NCBI GenBank assembly: GCA_014529385.2
Contig: CM043958.1
Location: forward strand, 91,859,935 to 91,923,934
Length of the DNA stretch: 64,000 nt
Direction of reading: 5' to 3'
Source of the DNA: Adiantum capillus-veneris
Taxonomy: Eukaryota > Streptophyta > Polypodiopsida > Polypodiales > Pteridaceae
Positions 20,561 through 32,132 of this stretch are shown piece after piece; positions within the stretch are counted from its first letter, which is position 1; each line of letters begins with the position of its first letter. Position numbers and translations under genes: made by a program. The notes under the pieces were generated by a model. That model was not told the origin of the DNA. It saw only the letters and a list, made by a program, of their open reading frames with translations, and searched no databases.

Positions 20561-21119
20561 AATCTCAAACGTCCTCGTTTGCATCTATGTCGTACATGCT
20601 TACTGTCAACACTGATGTATTCAACACCTGTCGACACATATACGACACATACATGCTCATTGTCAACCCTGGTGTATTCAACACCTCGTCGACTCATGTA
20701 TTGCCTGCGTGTGAACCCTGTCCCAATGACATAGTGGTAGCTTCGCACTCTGCCATTGCTTTGAGTCACTAACTTTCCAATGACAAAATGGTAGCTGCAC
20801 ATTTTGCCACTGTCTTATAGTACACGTTGGATCCCGTAACACTTTCGAGCATACCCAAACCGACAGTTTAAGAATGCAGTTACACATGTACTCCTGAATA
20901 GAAGCAACCATTGTATCCTTGACAAACTGACAAGAAATACTCACTTCTATAGCACTAACCAAACTTTTGGACATTCCATAAGAGCAATTGCCAAACTGAC
21001 AATCTGTACAGCTCTAACATTCATGTAACAGGTATTTCATTTGAGCTCACTTTAAATACCATGTACATCATTTGTTTCAGAAGCCATTGTCACACTGACA
21101 ATCCATGTAGCTTTGAAAC

Positions 21120-24100
21120 TCAAGGGGTCAAGGTAGGTTGCAAATCGAAGGCTTCCAGGTAAAGTGATAACACAGTTGGTGACTCTACAAGTTCACCTTC
21201 TTCCATCCACTTAGCATCCATTGGTGGATAGTTTCTGAACTTTACCAAGTAACGCCTGGCAACCTTGCCTTTCACTTTCCTTTCTTTGTGTGCCAAAATC
21301 TGTTCAGGGACCAAGATCTCGTCAAGTTCCTCGACTTCCGGCTGATCTTCAGCTGGCATATCTTCTGGCACATCACCCACATAGGGTCTGAGAAGACTCA
21401 CATGAAACGCATTGTGAATCTTCCAACTGTCAGGCAATTTCAGCCTATATGCAACATCACTGATTATGTCGCATACCTGAAAAGGCCCATAGTAACGCAT
21501 GCTGAGCTTTGGAAACAGTCTTTCCTTGCCCTTCATCTTCTTTAACCTTGCCTTTTCAAAACGTAAAAGCACCCAATCACCAAGTGAATATACCACTTCA
21601 CGACGGTGACGATCAGCTGCTTTCTTTTGCTTTGCTTGAGTCCTTTCTAAGGCCACTTTGACCTTCTTGTACATTTCATCCATGTCCTGAACATACTTAT
21701 CTGCTTCAAATATCTTGTCCTTTGTATGCAGTATGGGAGGAACTTTCTTGCCACCTTCAACTATCTCAAAAGGTGCCTTGCCAGTTGATGAATGCACTGT
21801 ATTATTGTATGCATACTCCACCAATGGCAAATATTGCTCCCATTTTCCTTTATGCTCTGACACATAGCACTTCAGCAGATCTAGGACAGTAGAATTTGCC
21901 TCTTCTGACTGCCCATCTGTTTGAGGATGAAATGACGAAGAGAATTTGAGCGTGGTGCCCATATTCTCAAACAAGCCCCTCCAGAACAAACTTGTCATGC
22001 GTGGATCACGGTCGCTAATAATCGACTGTGGCATGCCATGATACTTGAAAATATTGCTCATAAACAAGCGTGCCATCTGATCTGGCTTTATCTTCTTCCT
22101 GACAGGAATAAAATGAGCCTGTTTGCTGAATCTGCAAATAATGGTCCAAATACCATCGTTTCCTGTCTGCGTTCTCGGAAGATCAAAGATAAAATCCATA
22201 GCAATACTTTCCCATGGTTTATCTGGAATAGGTAGTGGTTGCAATAACCCTGGTGCCTTTTGCCTGTCAAACTTGACCTTTTGGCATACTAGGCATTCTC
22301 GCACAAAGGCATCCACATCCCTTCTCAATGTAGGCCAATAGAAGAATGTCTCAACCGCTTTAACTGTAGCATCGATACCACGATGCCCTGCATACGGTGG
22401 GACATGACTCTCTTCCATAACTTTGCGTCGCAATGGCTTTGTGACACACAATCTGCCATGCATCATCATGAACCCGTCTTTAAGAAGATAGTGTTCATGA
22501 CGTTGTCCATCCATTAGTTGCTCGAAGACCCTTGCAAAATCTTCATCATTTGCATAGTGTTCTCTCATATCATCAAGTTCATGATGATAAGGAATCGACA
22601 CAGCTGAAATTTGTGGCTTCCTTGACAAGGCATCAGCCACAATGTTCTTCTTGCCTTCTACATGCACAATCTGAAAATGGAACATGGACAAGATATTTGC
22701 CCATCGCATATGCTTCTCAGATAACTTTGTCTGTGTCAAGAAGTATCGCAAGGTCTGATGATCCGTTTGGACAACAAAGTCTGCACCTAGCAGGTAGTGT
22801 TTCCAACTTAAGAGCGCATGAATCACAGCCAGTAACTCTTTCTCATAGACCTGCATGGTCATCTCTGGCCCTTGCAAAATTCTGCTCTCATAGGCTACTA
22901 CCCTGCCATCTTGCATTAGCACAGCACCAATGCTACTACCGCAGGCATCACACTGGACCACAAATGACTTCCTAAGATCTGGCAACACAATGACTGGATC
23001 CGAAGTCATCTTTTCCTTTAAGAGATTAAAAGCTGAAATCTCTTTTTGTGTCCATCTAAAGGTGACTGCCTTCTTTTGAAGAGCATGTAAAGGTGAAGCA
23101 ATCTCAGCGAAATTTCGGATAAACCTTCTGTAATAGGAGCATAGTCCCAAAAAGCTTCGGACATCATGCACCGTCTTCAAATTTGGCCATGACTTGATCG
23201 CTTCGACTTTTGCAGGATCCATTCTGACACCATCCTTTGAGACAATGTGTCCCAGAAAGTGAATCTCTTCCAGAAAAAACTCACTTTTCTTTGCATTGAT
23301 GAGCAACCTATGACTGCGTAGCTCTTTGAACACAATGGCCAAGTGATGCCTATGCTCCTCTTCATTCTTTGAGTAGACTATCATGTCATCAAAGAATGTA
23401 CCAACAAACTGCTGGTGTGGACGGAAAATTCTGTCCATCATCCTATTGAACGTAGCAGGAGCATTTGTGAGACCAAAGGGCATCACTAAAAATTCGTAAA
23501 GGCCAAACGTTGTTCTAAAAGCAGTCTTGTGCACATCCTCTGATCTAATGCGGATCTGATGGTACCCACTCTTTAGATCTATCCTGCTAAACATAGCTGC
23601 TCCTTCTAATTTGTCCATAATATCATCAATTCTAGGTATAGGAAACCTATTCTTGATGGTATTCTTGTTCAGTGCACGGTAGTCGATGCACATACGCCAT
23701 GAGCCATCCTTTTTCTGCACCAACAACACTGGAGAACAGAATGGAGATGAACTGGGCTGAATCAGCCCCTTTTCTAACAACTCCTGTACTTGGCCCATTA
23801 TCTCTTTCTGCTGAGCCGCACTAACCCTGTACGGAGGCTTATTTGGTGGGCTACTGCCTGGCACCAAATCTATCGCATGGTCCTCGGGTCTCTCTGGCGG
23901 TAGTTGAGACGGTAATGAATCGGAAAAACAGTCACTATACTGTTGTAAAAACATTGACCTTTCTTTATCTAGCACAGATAAATTTGATTCATCACAATCT
24001 GACACTTCACGTGCAAAAACCAAGTACGCAGAAAGATGCTTTTTCATTACAGAAGTAATAGCAGAAGCTGATACAGTAGGAATAGACTCCCCTTTAAGCT

Positions 24101-24956
24101 TTACATCCAGAATGTGAGTCTTTCCCCTGCTCTGTACAGTGATCTTTTTGTTGTAGGCATCCATGATTCCCTGTACACGAAACAACCAAGGAATACCTAA
24201 CAACACATCACATCCGTCCAGTGGCATGATGTAAAATTCTTCAGCATCTACATAGGACTGGATATGTAGACGCAACTTTCCAATGATGGGTGTCACAGCC
24301 TCTGTATGGCCAGGACATGCCAAACCTGCCTCTGCTGTATACCCCATCTCTTCAGGTCTGATTCCCAACTTTGAAGCCAATTCTGGGGAAATAAAGTTGG
24401 CTTTAGCACCTGGATCAAAGAAGATAAGCACTGTTTGATCCCTGACCTTTCCCCATGCTCTGCAAAGCTCACTTGCATCTGAATTTGGCTTGTCGCCCAC
24501 CATATCTGGCACTAGACCAACCATGGGCTTCTTTCCTTTCCTGTCCTCCTTGTCTTCAGAATCAGCTGGCCTTTTCTTTGTAGGACAGTTGTAAGCAATG
24601 TGGCCAGGCTGCTCACATATAAAGCATTTGTTCTCTGTCCTCAGGACCTTCTTTTGCTCTTCTGACTTGCGAGGAAAACGTCTTTTCCATTTCTTTGCTG
24701 GTCCCTTTTCTGATTCAGCCGTAGCTTTGTCTTTCCCTGCGTTGGCTGACTCCTGAGTCCCTTTAGGAGCCTCATTGGGAACGTGCTTCTTGGCTGAATT
24801 TTTCTTGCCTGATCCTGCCTTGACGCCAGTGTTAAATTCACAATCTTCTCCCTTGAGCAAACCATTGCCAGTGTTTGCTACCTCCAAAATAGCCAGGGTG
24901 TACTGAAGGTGGTGGGAAGACCTGTTGCATAGCCTGTAGGTTGCTTCCCTGCCCAT
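21120..24956 (-). CDS. Element B gag C-terminus, protease, RT, RNase H, integrase, chromodomain polyprotein
   Basis: An uninterrupted 1278-codon frame. Zinc knuckle CFICEQPGHIAYNC at residues 111-124. Aspartic protease LIFFDPGAKANFIS near 177-190 (catalytic D181). RT with MCIDYRALN (422-430) and FFDD (521-524). RNase H with VVQCDACGSS (about 667) and EKELLAVIHAL. Integrase zinc region (H851, H858, C888, C891) and DDE residues D921, D982 and E1018 (DX35E). MRYYGPFQV near 1153-1161 and a chromodomain-like tail EQILAHKERKVKGKVARRY from about 1218. The first about 25 residues are an artefact of the gag deletion, which fuses shifted frames, so the annotated start is not native. All catalytic residues visible here are kept, so pol could be functional. 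Confidence 0.93.
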   Translation of the reverse strand: MGREATYRLCNRSSHHLQYTLAILEVANTGNGLLKGEDCEFNTGVKAGSGKKNSAKKHVPNEAPKGTQESANAGKDKATAESEKGPAKKWKRRFPRKSEEQKKVLRTENKCFICEQPGHIAYNCPTKKRPADSEDKEDRKGKKPMVGLVPDMVGDKPNSDASELCRAWGKVRDQTVLIFFDPGAKANFISPELASKLGIRPEEMGYTAEAGLACPGHTEAVTPIIGKLRLHIQSYVDAEEFYIMPLDGCDVLLGIPWLFRVQGIMDAYNKKITVQSRGKTHILDVKLKGESIPTVSASAITSVMKKHLSAYLVFAREVSDCDESNLSVLDKERSMFLQQYSDCFSDSLPSQLPPERPEDHAIDLVPGSSPPNKPPYRVSAAQQKEIMGQVQELLEKGLIQPSSSPFCSPVLLVQKKDGSWRMCIDYRALNKNTIKNRFPIPRIDDIMDKLEGAAMFSRIDLKSGYHQIRIRSEDVHKTAFRTTFGLYEFLVMPFGLTNAPATFNRMMDRIFRPHQQFVGTFFDDMIVYSKNEEEHRHHLAIVFKELRSHRLLINAKKSEFFLEEIHFLGHIVSKDGVRMDPAKVEAIKSWPNLKTVHDVRSFLGLCSYYRRFIRNFAEIASPLHALQKKAVTFRWTQKEISAFNLLKEKMTSDPVIVLPDLRKSFVVQCDACGSSIGAVLMQDGRVVAYESRILQGPEMTMQVYEKELLAVIHALLSWKHYLLGADFVVQTDHQTLRYFLTQTKLSEKHMRWANILSMFHFQIVHVEGKKNIVADALSRKPQISAVSIPYHHELDDMREHYANDEDFARVFEQLMDGQRHEHYLLKDGFMMMHGRLCVTKPLRRKVMEESHVPPYAGHRGIDATVKAVETFFYWPTLRRDVDAFVRECLVCQKVKFDRQKAPGLLQPLPIPDKPWESIAMDFIFDLPRTQTGNDGIWTIICRFSKQAHFIPVRKKIKPDQMARLFMSNIFKYHGMPQSIISDRDPRMTSLFWRGLFENMGTTLKFSSSFHPQTDGQSEEANSTVLDLLKCYVSEHKGKWEQYLPLVEYAYNNTVHSSTGKAPFEIVEGGKKVPPILHTKDKIFEADKYVQDMDEMYKKVKVALERTQAKQKKAADRHRREVVYSLGDWVLLRFEKARLKKMKGKERLFPKLSMRYYGPFQVCDIISDVAYRLKLPDSWKIHNAFHVSLLRPYVGDVPEDMPAEDQPEVEELDEILVPEQILAHKERKVKGKVARRYLVKFRNYPPMDAKWMEEGELVESPTVLSLYLEAFDLQPTLTP

Positions 24957-25374
24957 TAGAACCAGGTATAGGCTGCTGAAAGATGGCGGGCTGAACTGGT
25001 ACAGTTTGAAAGACTGGCATCTCAGCCACCTGTTCTTGCACCTTAGGCATAAGTTGTGGAGACTGCATATTCTCCGTCAAGTGTACAGGTGTTTCCATTG
25101 ACTGTGCGGTATGAATCACCTGTGCTCGAGCCTTAACAGGCTTTTGAATATGATCCAGTGACCCAACTTGCTGAGACGGAACAGGAGGTTGCAGAAAGGC
25201 TAAAAACCTCGGATTCTGCATTACTTGTGTGAACATAGCCACAGCAGTAGCCAACTGGGTCCTGAATATATCGTCATCTGTCTGTGGTGGTCTTGACGAC
25301 TCACCCACTTCATGTGTCTGTTGACCCTGTGAAGAGGAAACCTCTTCAGTCACATCATCTGGTCTGTCAGCCAT
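24838..25374 (-). pseudogene. Element B gag N-terminus, truncated
   Basis: Starts MADRPDDVTEEVSSSQ at 25374 and is rich in Pro and Gln (QPPVPSQQVGS), as is the C gag N-terminus (MADKGKGIMEEGSS). It runs to HPGYFGG, where about 0.8 kb is missing. C continues there with the capsid-type region (LTFLQQFDTAYAGGNF). After the junction (about 24880) the rest of gag (EVANTGNGLLKGED) continues in another frame. Without the capsid segment it should not assemble particles, so mobilisation would need Gag from a relative such as C. Alternatively the deletion is post-insertional. Confidence 0.85.
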
Positions 25375-25471
25375 AATTGCAATTCCCTGTGTCTGGTCTA
25401 TGATCCCCTGTGTGTTCAAGTCCAAAACTGACCAAGGCTCACTTCTATGGGAAAAAGTGATTTTATCCCGT

Positions 25472-25482
25472 CGATGGAACCA
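25472..25482 (-). promoter_or_regulatory. Primer binding site of B (non-Met type)
   Basis: On the - strand TGGTTCCATCGACGGGAT follows the 5' LTR with no spacer. C has TGGTTCCATTGCCGGGAT at the same place. Both differ from the initiator-Met site of A. The tRNA used cannot be assigned by eye. Confidence 0.75.
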
Positions 25483-26960
25483 TTTAACCGGCCTGTTCAA
25501 TCCAAAAAGGGCGGTAGACTTTACTTCAAACCTTGATTTAGCTTTCACCCATTATTAATCGTCTATTGTACCTGTACTTTCAAGACACAACAAAGGGGAG
25601 AGGGATGCAGGCTGCTAGATTGCACCTGTATGAGTAGACGGACACCAGATTGGCCCCTAACTTAGGCGCCCCTTTCGGTATTTCTTTATTGTTCAAAAGA
25701 GGAAATAAACGCTGTGGTTCCCTACAAGCTGCCCCGCACAAACTCGGCTGAATTTCCACTGTTCCAGCCCGATTTCGGCAGCATAACTGTACTAGAACCC
25801 TTCACAGTCAGTATTCCCACGCATTGAATGACTTTCCCGACGCATACGGGCACTTTGCAAAACCTGGCGAGAATCTGCAGCACGCTGAATTCTCTGTTTT
25901 CAGCCCTGAAAATGCGCCAGATCGCCTGTACAGCGGTCCCCTTGCGTCCCCGAACCTCCTGGGGGTATTAGGGTCCGTTTAGGGCCAAAACCCTAAACCT
26001 GCAAAAATACACAGCAGGCTGTAATTCACTGTTTCGGGCTCCGTTCCGCGTGCCGGTCGCATCCCTAGCAAGTCCTCGAGCTCCCGCACCTGTAGGGCTA
26101 CTTGCCCTTTGAATCGGATGAGATTTCTGGCGTGAAACCTCTCCGAATTCACCTGTACCTGCGGGGGGATTAGCCGCTAGCTAATCCAGTACCTGTGCAA
26201 GAGGCTCTTGCCTCGGCAATCGCGCATGAACCCACACAACTGTACATTGGTCAAATGAAGAGCCCACTAGAGGGGCATAACATACTGCCAAAGGGGAGAG
26301 AGAGGGCAGTGCGTAGCGTGCAGGGCATCACTCCTGGCACCGCACTGTGCATAAGAGGGAAAGCAAGCACTCCATAGCTCTTAACCTGTGACAGAGACTT
26401 GCAAAATGAGCCTCCCAGCTATAAATCACGTTTTTGCCTTCTCTATAAGTAGTAAACTGGCCTCAGAGTGCCAAGTGTCACTCATTTGTGCATTTTCCCG
26501 CTTTAGACCCTCGGGTCTAAAAATATCTCACCTGCAGCCTCTGTTGACTTGGCCACAGAGTAACAAAATGATCCCCATGTCAAACTGCACGTAATGACGC
26601 GAAGACATTTTCAGGTCCCAAAATAGCAGTTCCCTAAATTTTAGGAGATGCTGCCATTGTATCTTTCTAGGTCATCCGACCCTCTTTGTACACTGCGGCC
26701 ACATCCAGAACTGAAATGTAGCCTCTGTAGCAAAGGATTCCACTTTGGCTAGTCAATGACCCCACTTGGCTAACCATAGTCCTTGTCCAACCTTAGTGCT
26801 CTCTTGCCCTCAGGCCTGGACTCCCTCTGGACAGTTCCACACTAGCTATGCAATGCAGGGCAGTTAGATTTCCCGAGGGGTGTTTCCAAAAAGTGAAAGT
26901 AAATAGATAATAAGAAAGAAATCAACAAAAAGGATAGATAGTAGTCACACGCTGGTGACA
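25483..26960 (-). repeat. 5' LTR of B
   Basis: 1478 bp, identical in length to the 3' copy. TGTCACC start at 26960 on the - strand. It joins TSD GCACC at 26961. Confidence 0.95.
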
Positions 26961-26966
26961 GCACCT

Positions 26967-28796
26967 ATGGCTTCACGCAAGGATCAGTCGACTCCATCTA
27001 CATCTGGAGATGCGGGCAGGGATCACAACGAGGATTACGGCAAAGAGTATGGCCTGCCTCAGCCTACTCAGGCGAAGCAAAGAGAGATGAAGCGTCGTCA
27101 ATTGATCAGCGATGCAACAAAGATGATGCTCAGTTTTGCGAAGGATCCGAAATTGGCAAAATATATGAGCGAGACTTCTTTTCAGGAAGTGCATGTAACC
27201 ACTACACCACCCCTGAAACTCGCTCTCAAGAAACCTTCTGATCACAAACAGTATTCAGAGAAGGAAGTACAAGAGGTGGTTGATGCACGGATTGCTTAGC
27301 TTTTTGACGCGCAAAAGAAAGCCAAAAAGCACGGTAAAAAGCAAAAGAAAAGCACTGACTTCCCGGGATATTTGGGTCGTCAGTGGACTTTTGACAACGC
27401 AAAGAAACAGAAGAAGCGTGTTCGATTTGAAGGAGTACCCAGTTCTTCTTCTTCTTCTTCTTCTGACAGTTCTTCTAGCTCTTCAGATTCGAGGTAAGAA
27501 GACAGAAAAGGTAAAAAGCGAAGCAAGAAACAAAGCTTCGGAAAGGGCAAGAAAAAGGCAAAGAAGGCTAAATCTCGCCCAAAGACTGACAGTTCTACTG
27601 AGGACTCGTCTACAGACAGCTCGTATTCCGATGACGAAAACTTTTATGCGAACAAGAAGAATTTTTACAAAGCCAACCAGTATGACTTTCTCGAAGATAA
27701 AAGCAAGAAAGTCCGAGAGTTTAAGGGAGGTGGCCACTCGATCAAGTTTAATACTTTTTCAGGATACTCAGATGCTTCGAAGGCTTTGTCTTTTATACAG
27801 CAGTTTGACATCGCTTTCGCCGGAGGACGCTATTCAGAGCACTCCAAGATTCGGAGAGCTGCCTCTTACTCTAAGGGGAAGAATGCTCGTACTTGGTGGT
27901 CCACGCTTCTTTTAAACAAGACTGCGCCAGTTAAATGGCTGAAATTTAAGAAGCTTTTTATTTCTTTTGGGTTGACGCAAGAATATGAACGAGATATACG
28001 AGCTGCTTGGAACCATCTTTGGATGACCAAGAAAGCTACAATCAATGCTTATTGTGAAAGATTCTGGAGCTCTTTTCTACCCGCCTCTTCATTCAAGAAG
28101 ATCTCGTTCAAAGAACAGATTGAGCGGTTCACCTTGGGTCTACCTACAGAGATCCGAGATCACTGCTTGGAGCAGAAGTCAGCTTCCATTCGGGAGTTGA
28201 TGAGTCATGCAAAGCGGGGCTTTGCCATTCACTCTGGCAACCTAACCTACCCCACAGATGAGGCCATGACACAACAAGCCGAACAGACTTCTGGGAATGA
28301 AAGTAGAAAGAAAAAGAGCAAGCAAGAGAAAAAGGATGCACGACCCAAGCTTACTCCTCAAGAGCGAGCTCGATTCATCAAGGAGGGGAAGTGCTTTGGA
28401 TGCGGCGAACATGGACACATCTCCGCGAAGTGCCCTAAAAAGGCACAGAAAGAACAAAATGATAAGGACGACAACAGGCCTGAGAGTTCGAGAGCAGCTG
28501 AGGAACGTGGACGAAAAGGCAAGATGAAAACAGAACTAGTTCCAAATTGTGTGGGTACCGATCCCGACACTATGGACGAGAGTACAGAACTTTGCCGAGC
28601 TTGGGGCAAAGTGAAAGATCAAGAGGCCCTGATCTTCTTTGATGGAGGAGCCAAGGCCAACTTCATTTCACCGGAATTGGCGGCACGGCTCGAGATTACT
28701 CCCGATCGGATGGGACCACTTGCGAAGGCAGTTCTAGCGGCACCCGGCAGGGACGTAGCCATTACACCTGTCATTGGCAAACTTCGGTTGCATTGT
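26967..28796 (+). pseudogene. Element A gag-protease
   Basis: Starts MASRKDQSTPSTSGDAG, one base after the B target-site repeat. One frame runs from the ATG to about 29080, broken by stops at 27297, 27495 and 28797. Lysine-rich stretches (KKAKKHGKKQKK) and a Ser run followed by acidic repeats (about 27445-27650) precede the capsid region FNTFSGYSDASKALSFIQQFD (about 27750) to EQIERFTLGLPTEIRDH (about 28115). Zinc knuckle CFGCGEHGHISAKC is at about 28392. Protease follows with LIFFDGGAKANFISPELAAR (about 28630). Structural protein plus maturation enzyme, now inactive. Confidence 0.9.
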
Positions 28797-28799
28797 TAG

Positions 28800-30484
28800 G
28801 GGTATTTGGGGCATGAGGACTTCTTCATAATGCCTTTGGAGAGTTGTGATGTTCTCTTAGGGATTCCCTGGTACCACAAGAACAACGCCGTGGTCGATTC
28901 TCGGGCGAGAAAAGCGATTTTCACTACAGAAAAGGGCAAAACAATTGTACTTGATATTCAACTGAAGGGCGAGTATGTCCCTATTGTATCGGCTTCAGCC
29001 ATTTCAAAATTAATGAAATCCAATCTGTTTGTTTACTCGATCTTTATGAAAGAATTGAGCGATAAGGATAGGACAAACCTGCTCATCCTGAAGATCATAC
29101 CATTGATCTGATACCTGGAAGCACACCACCGAACCGGCCACCTTACTGTGTGAGCCGCGCACAGAATGAAGAGATTATGAACCAAGTGAAAGACCTCTTG
29201 GAAAAGGGTCATGTCCAGCCTAGTACTTCACCGTATTGCTCTCCAGTGTTGTTGGTTTTGAAGAAAGACGGATCTTGGAGGATGTGCATCGATTATAGAG
29301 CTCTCAACAAAATCACCATCAAGAACAGATTTCCGATTCCTACAATCGATGATATACTCCACAGGTTACAGGGATCCTTGTGCTTTAGCAGGATTGACTT
29401 GAAGAGTGGATATCATCAAATCCGAATTGTGCCGGGAGACGTCTACAAGACAACCTTTCGGACTACTTTTGGGTTATTTGAGTTTTTGGTGATGCCTTTT
29501 GGCTTAACCAATGCTCCTGCGACATTTAACCGGATGATGGACAAGATTTTTCGAGAGTGCAAGCTATTTGTTGGCACTTTCTTTGACGACATAATTGTTT
29601 TCTCCAAGAATGAGGCAGAACACAAAGATCTCTGCTTCAGGTCTTTCAGGCATTACGAGATCACAAGTTAGTGATTAATACAAAGAAAAGTGAACTTTTC
29701 CTACCAGTGATACACTTTTTGGGACATTGTCTCAGCAGTTGGAATGCAAATGGACCCGGCCAAGATAGAGACTATACGTGATTGGCCCGATTTGAAGAAT
29801 GTCCATGAAGTGAGAAGCTTCTTGGGACTGTGTTCGTACTACAGGCGGTTCATTCGAAAGTTTGCAGAGGTCTCTTCCCCTATGCATGTCTTGACACAGA
29901 AAGGAGTCCCTTTCTTGTGGGATCCACAGAGGTGACTGCCTTTCGGACATTGAAAGAGAAATTGACTACGGGACCAATTTTGACTTTGCCGGATTTGCAA
30001 AAGTCATTTGAAGTATATTGTGATGCTTGTGGTCGTAGTCTAGGTGCGGTCTTGATGCAAGAAGGCCATGTCATTGCTTACGAGAGGCGATTGTTCTCTA
30101 GGCCGGAGATGACAGCACAAATATATGAGAAAGAGCTTTTGGCGGTTATCCACGCTCTTACTCAGTGGCGGCATTACCTACTCGGAGCGGATTTTACTGT
30201 CTTTACAAACCATCAGAGTTTGCGCTACTTCTTGTCACAGAAGCAGCTTTCGGAAAAGCAGATGCGGTGGGCGAACATCTTGTCACAGTTTCACTTCCAG
30301 ATTGTCCATGTGCAGGGGCAGAAGAATGTGGTGGCAGATGCTTTGTTTCGGAAGCCGTTGGTTCTGGCTATTTCCGGGATACATCATAGGAGCTTCGAGG
30401 ATATGGTCGATCAGTATGCCACAAATACAGATTTTGCAGATATTTTCACACGGATACGGGATGGGGAGACGGTAGCTGGATACT
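28800..30484 (+). pseudogene. Element A protease end, RT and RNase H
   Basis: ESCDVLLGIPWYHKNN (about 28838-28885) ends the protease region. A frame change with a small deletion near 29080-29110 precedes [53 protein letters not shown] and the catalytic FFDDIIVFS (about 29580-29605). After shifts at 29640-29750 come SFLGLCSYYRRFIRKFAE and RNase H (FEVYCDACGRSLGAVLMQEG; EKELLAVIHALTQWRHY; FHFQIVHVQGQKN). The ORF is cut at 30484 inside RDGETVAGY by element C and resumes at 38886. Confidence 0.92.
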
Positions 30485-31962
30485 TGAAACCGGCCCGTAG
30501 GGCGGTAGGCGTTGGCTTTCACCCGAAATTCTTTACTTTATACACACACACAGAGCACTTTGCAAAGAGAACCTGTAATGGGAATTAACACTTAATCACA
30601 CACACAGCTCGAAAGCTAGAATGCTCCGAGCAGACGCCGACAACCTGTAGGCCCCAAAATTGGCGCCCCTTTCGGTATTTCTTTATTCTTTAGGAGGGTA
30701 AATTACAAGGTAAGGTCCTGGGAATCCTTCACGTGTATCCACCTAGATACCATTTGATTTGGCCAAATTTCGGCAGCTTAACAACCCCAAAACTTGCGCG
30801 AAACCAATTCCCCTGCTGGAACTCGCTTGCACTGTCGTATACCCTCTGATTCCTGTCCAAAAACAGTAAATTCAGCACGCTGTATTTACTGGTTTTTGCC
30901 CTGTTTTCAGCCCCAAACAGTCCCCTAACTGTCCTCTGCCAGTGGGGCACGATTCCCAATGGTCCTGGCGTCCGTACGGCTGAAAAACAGTGAATTTACA
31001 GCGCATACACAGCGCTGATTTTGCACCTGTACGGTGAGGTTATGACCCTCACCAGTGCCTGCTTTGGAGCAGCAGCTAGCTACCCCTGTTCCTGCTCAAG
31101 GAGGCTCTTGCCTCAGCACAAAAGCATGAACCCACACAACTGTACATCAGTCAAATGAGGAGCCCTCTTGTGGGGCATCACATAACTGCACGTAGGGGAG
31201 AGAGAGAGCAGTGTGTAGTGTGCAGGGCATCACTCCTAGCACCACACTGTACATGAGAGGGAAAGAAAGCACTCCATAGCTCTTAACCTGTGACAGGTTG
31301 CAAATGAGGCCTCTCCCAGCTTAAAAATCAGCGCCCATTTTTCTGCAAGAGGAAAGTTCACGTAAAAGTGACACTTGGCGCATTTTCAAGCATTTGCCCG
31401 TTTCGGGCTCGCCGCTTAAAAATATCCCAACCGACGCGTCAGTTGACTTCACGGCAAAGTTATAAAATGTTCCCCTAGTCATACCCGAGGTAATGACGTG
31501 AACACATTTCCCGGCCCAAAATAGCAGTTCCCTAAATTTTAGGAGATGCTTCCGTTGGGTTCCCACTGGTCTTCTGACCATCTATCCTCATTGGAGCCGC
31601 ATCCAAAGGTGCAATGTGGCCCAACTGTCGGATACTTTTTGTTGGTAGTCCCACCTTGACTTTACGCCTTAATTGAGTTCACTTCCTAGTATCCACCAAC
31701 TTGCTAAGTGCGACGGGGGGACCTATATGATCTTGCTATGAGCCTAGACATCCTCTTACCATACGAATTCCAGTGCCGACCACTTCCCGTCTGCGGGTGA
31801 ATCTACCGTTCACATTGGCCATACAATGTCCGACCGTTTGCTACTTCAAAAAGAGGGTCTCAAAACAAATAAAATAAACCCCATTGGAAAGAAACCAACA
31901 ACCAAGGTTAGCAGTTGCCACATCTCTGTGACATGGTTAATAACTGCCACGTCCTCGTGACA
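30485..31962 (-). repeat. 3' LTR of C
   Basis: 1478 bp. Its ends on the - strand are TGTCACGAGGACGTGG and GGCCGGTTTCA. It contains the AATAAAGAAATACCG with GGGGCGCC block (about 30661-30690). Confidence 0.95.
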
Positions 31963-31976
31963 TACCCCCCTCTTGA
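31963..31976 (-). other. Polypurine tract of C
   Basis: TCAAGAGGGGGGTA on the - strand, next to the 3' LTR. Between it and the pol stop (32133) there is only a short UTR. Confidence 0.9.
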
Positions 31977-32132
31977 AATCGCAAACGTCCTCGATTGCAT
32001 ACCATAAACACACGCCACTGATGATCTTGTGCTATTAACACTCTTTTATCATCGCATGTATCCGCAAGAAAGGTCGTAACATACATAGGTACAAATGACT
32101 TAATGAGGCCTTCATACTTTTGCCATTTCCAT

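Larger units (their letters stand above)
19069..26960 (-). mobile_element. Young Ty3/gypsy chromovirus B, gag-capsid deleted
   Basis: A 7892-bp element with two 1478-bp LTRs (25483-26960 is 5', 19069-20546 is 3') and TSD GCACC at 19064-19068 and 26961-26965. By eye the LTRs differ at a single position (cgaacgtcc against cgaacctcc), so insertion was recent. It lies in the leader of A, one base before A's gag ATG. Pol is open for 1278 codons, but about 0.8 kb of gag is deleted relative to C. The LTR ends AAA on the coding strand instead of the usual CA, in both copies. Confidence 0.96.

Noticed and set aside
23365-23410. FFDD in place of YxDD as a defect in B RT
   Set aside because: F-x-DD is common in Ty3-type RTs, and all related copies here have FFDD.
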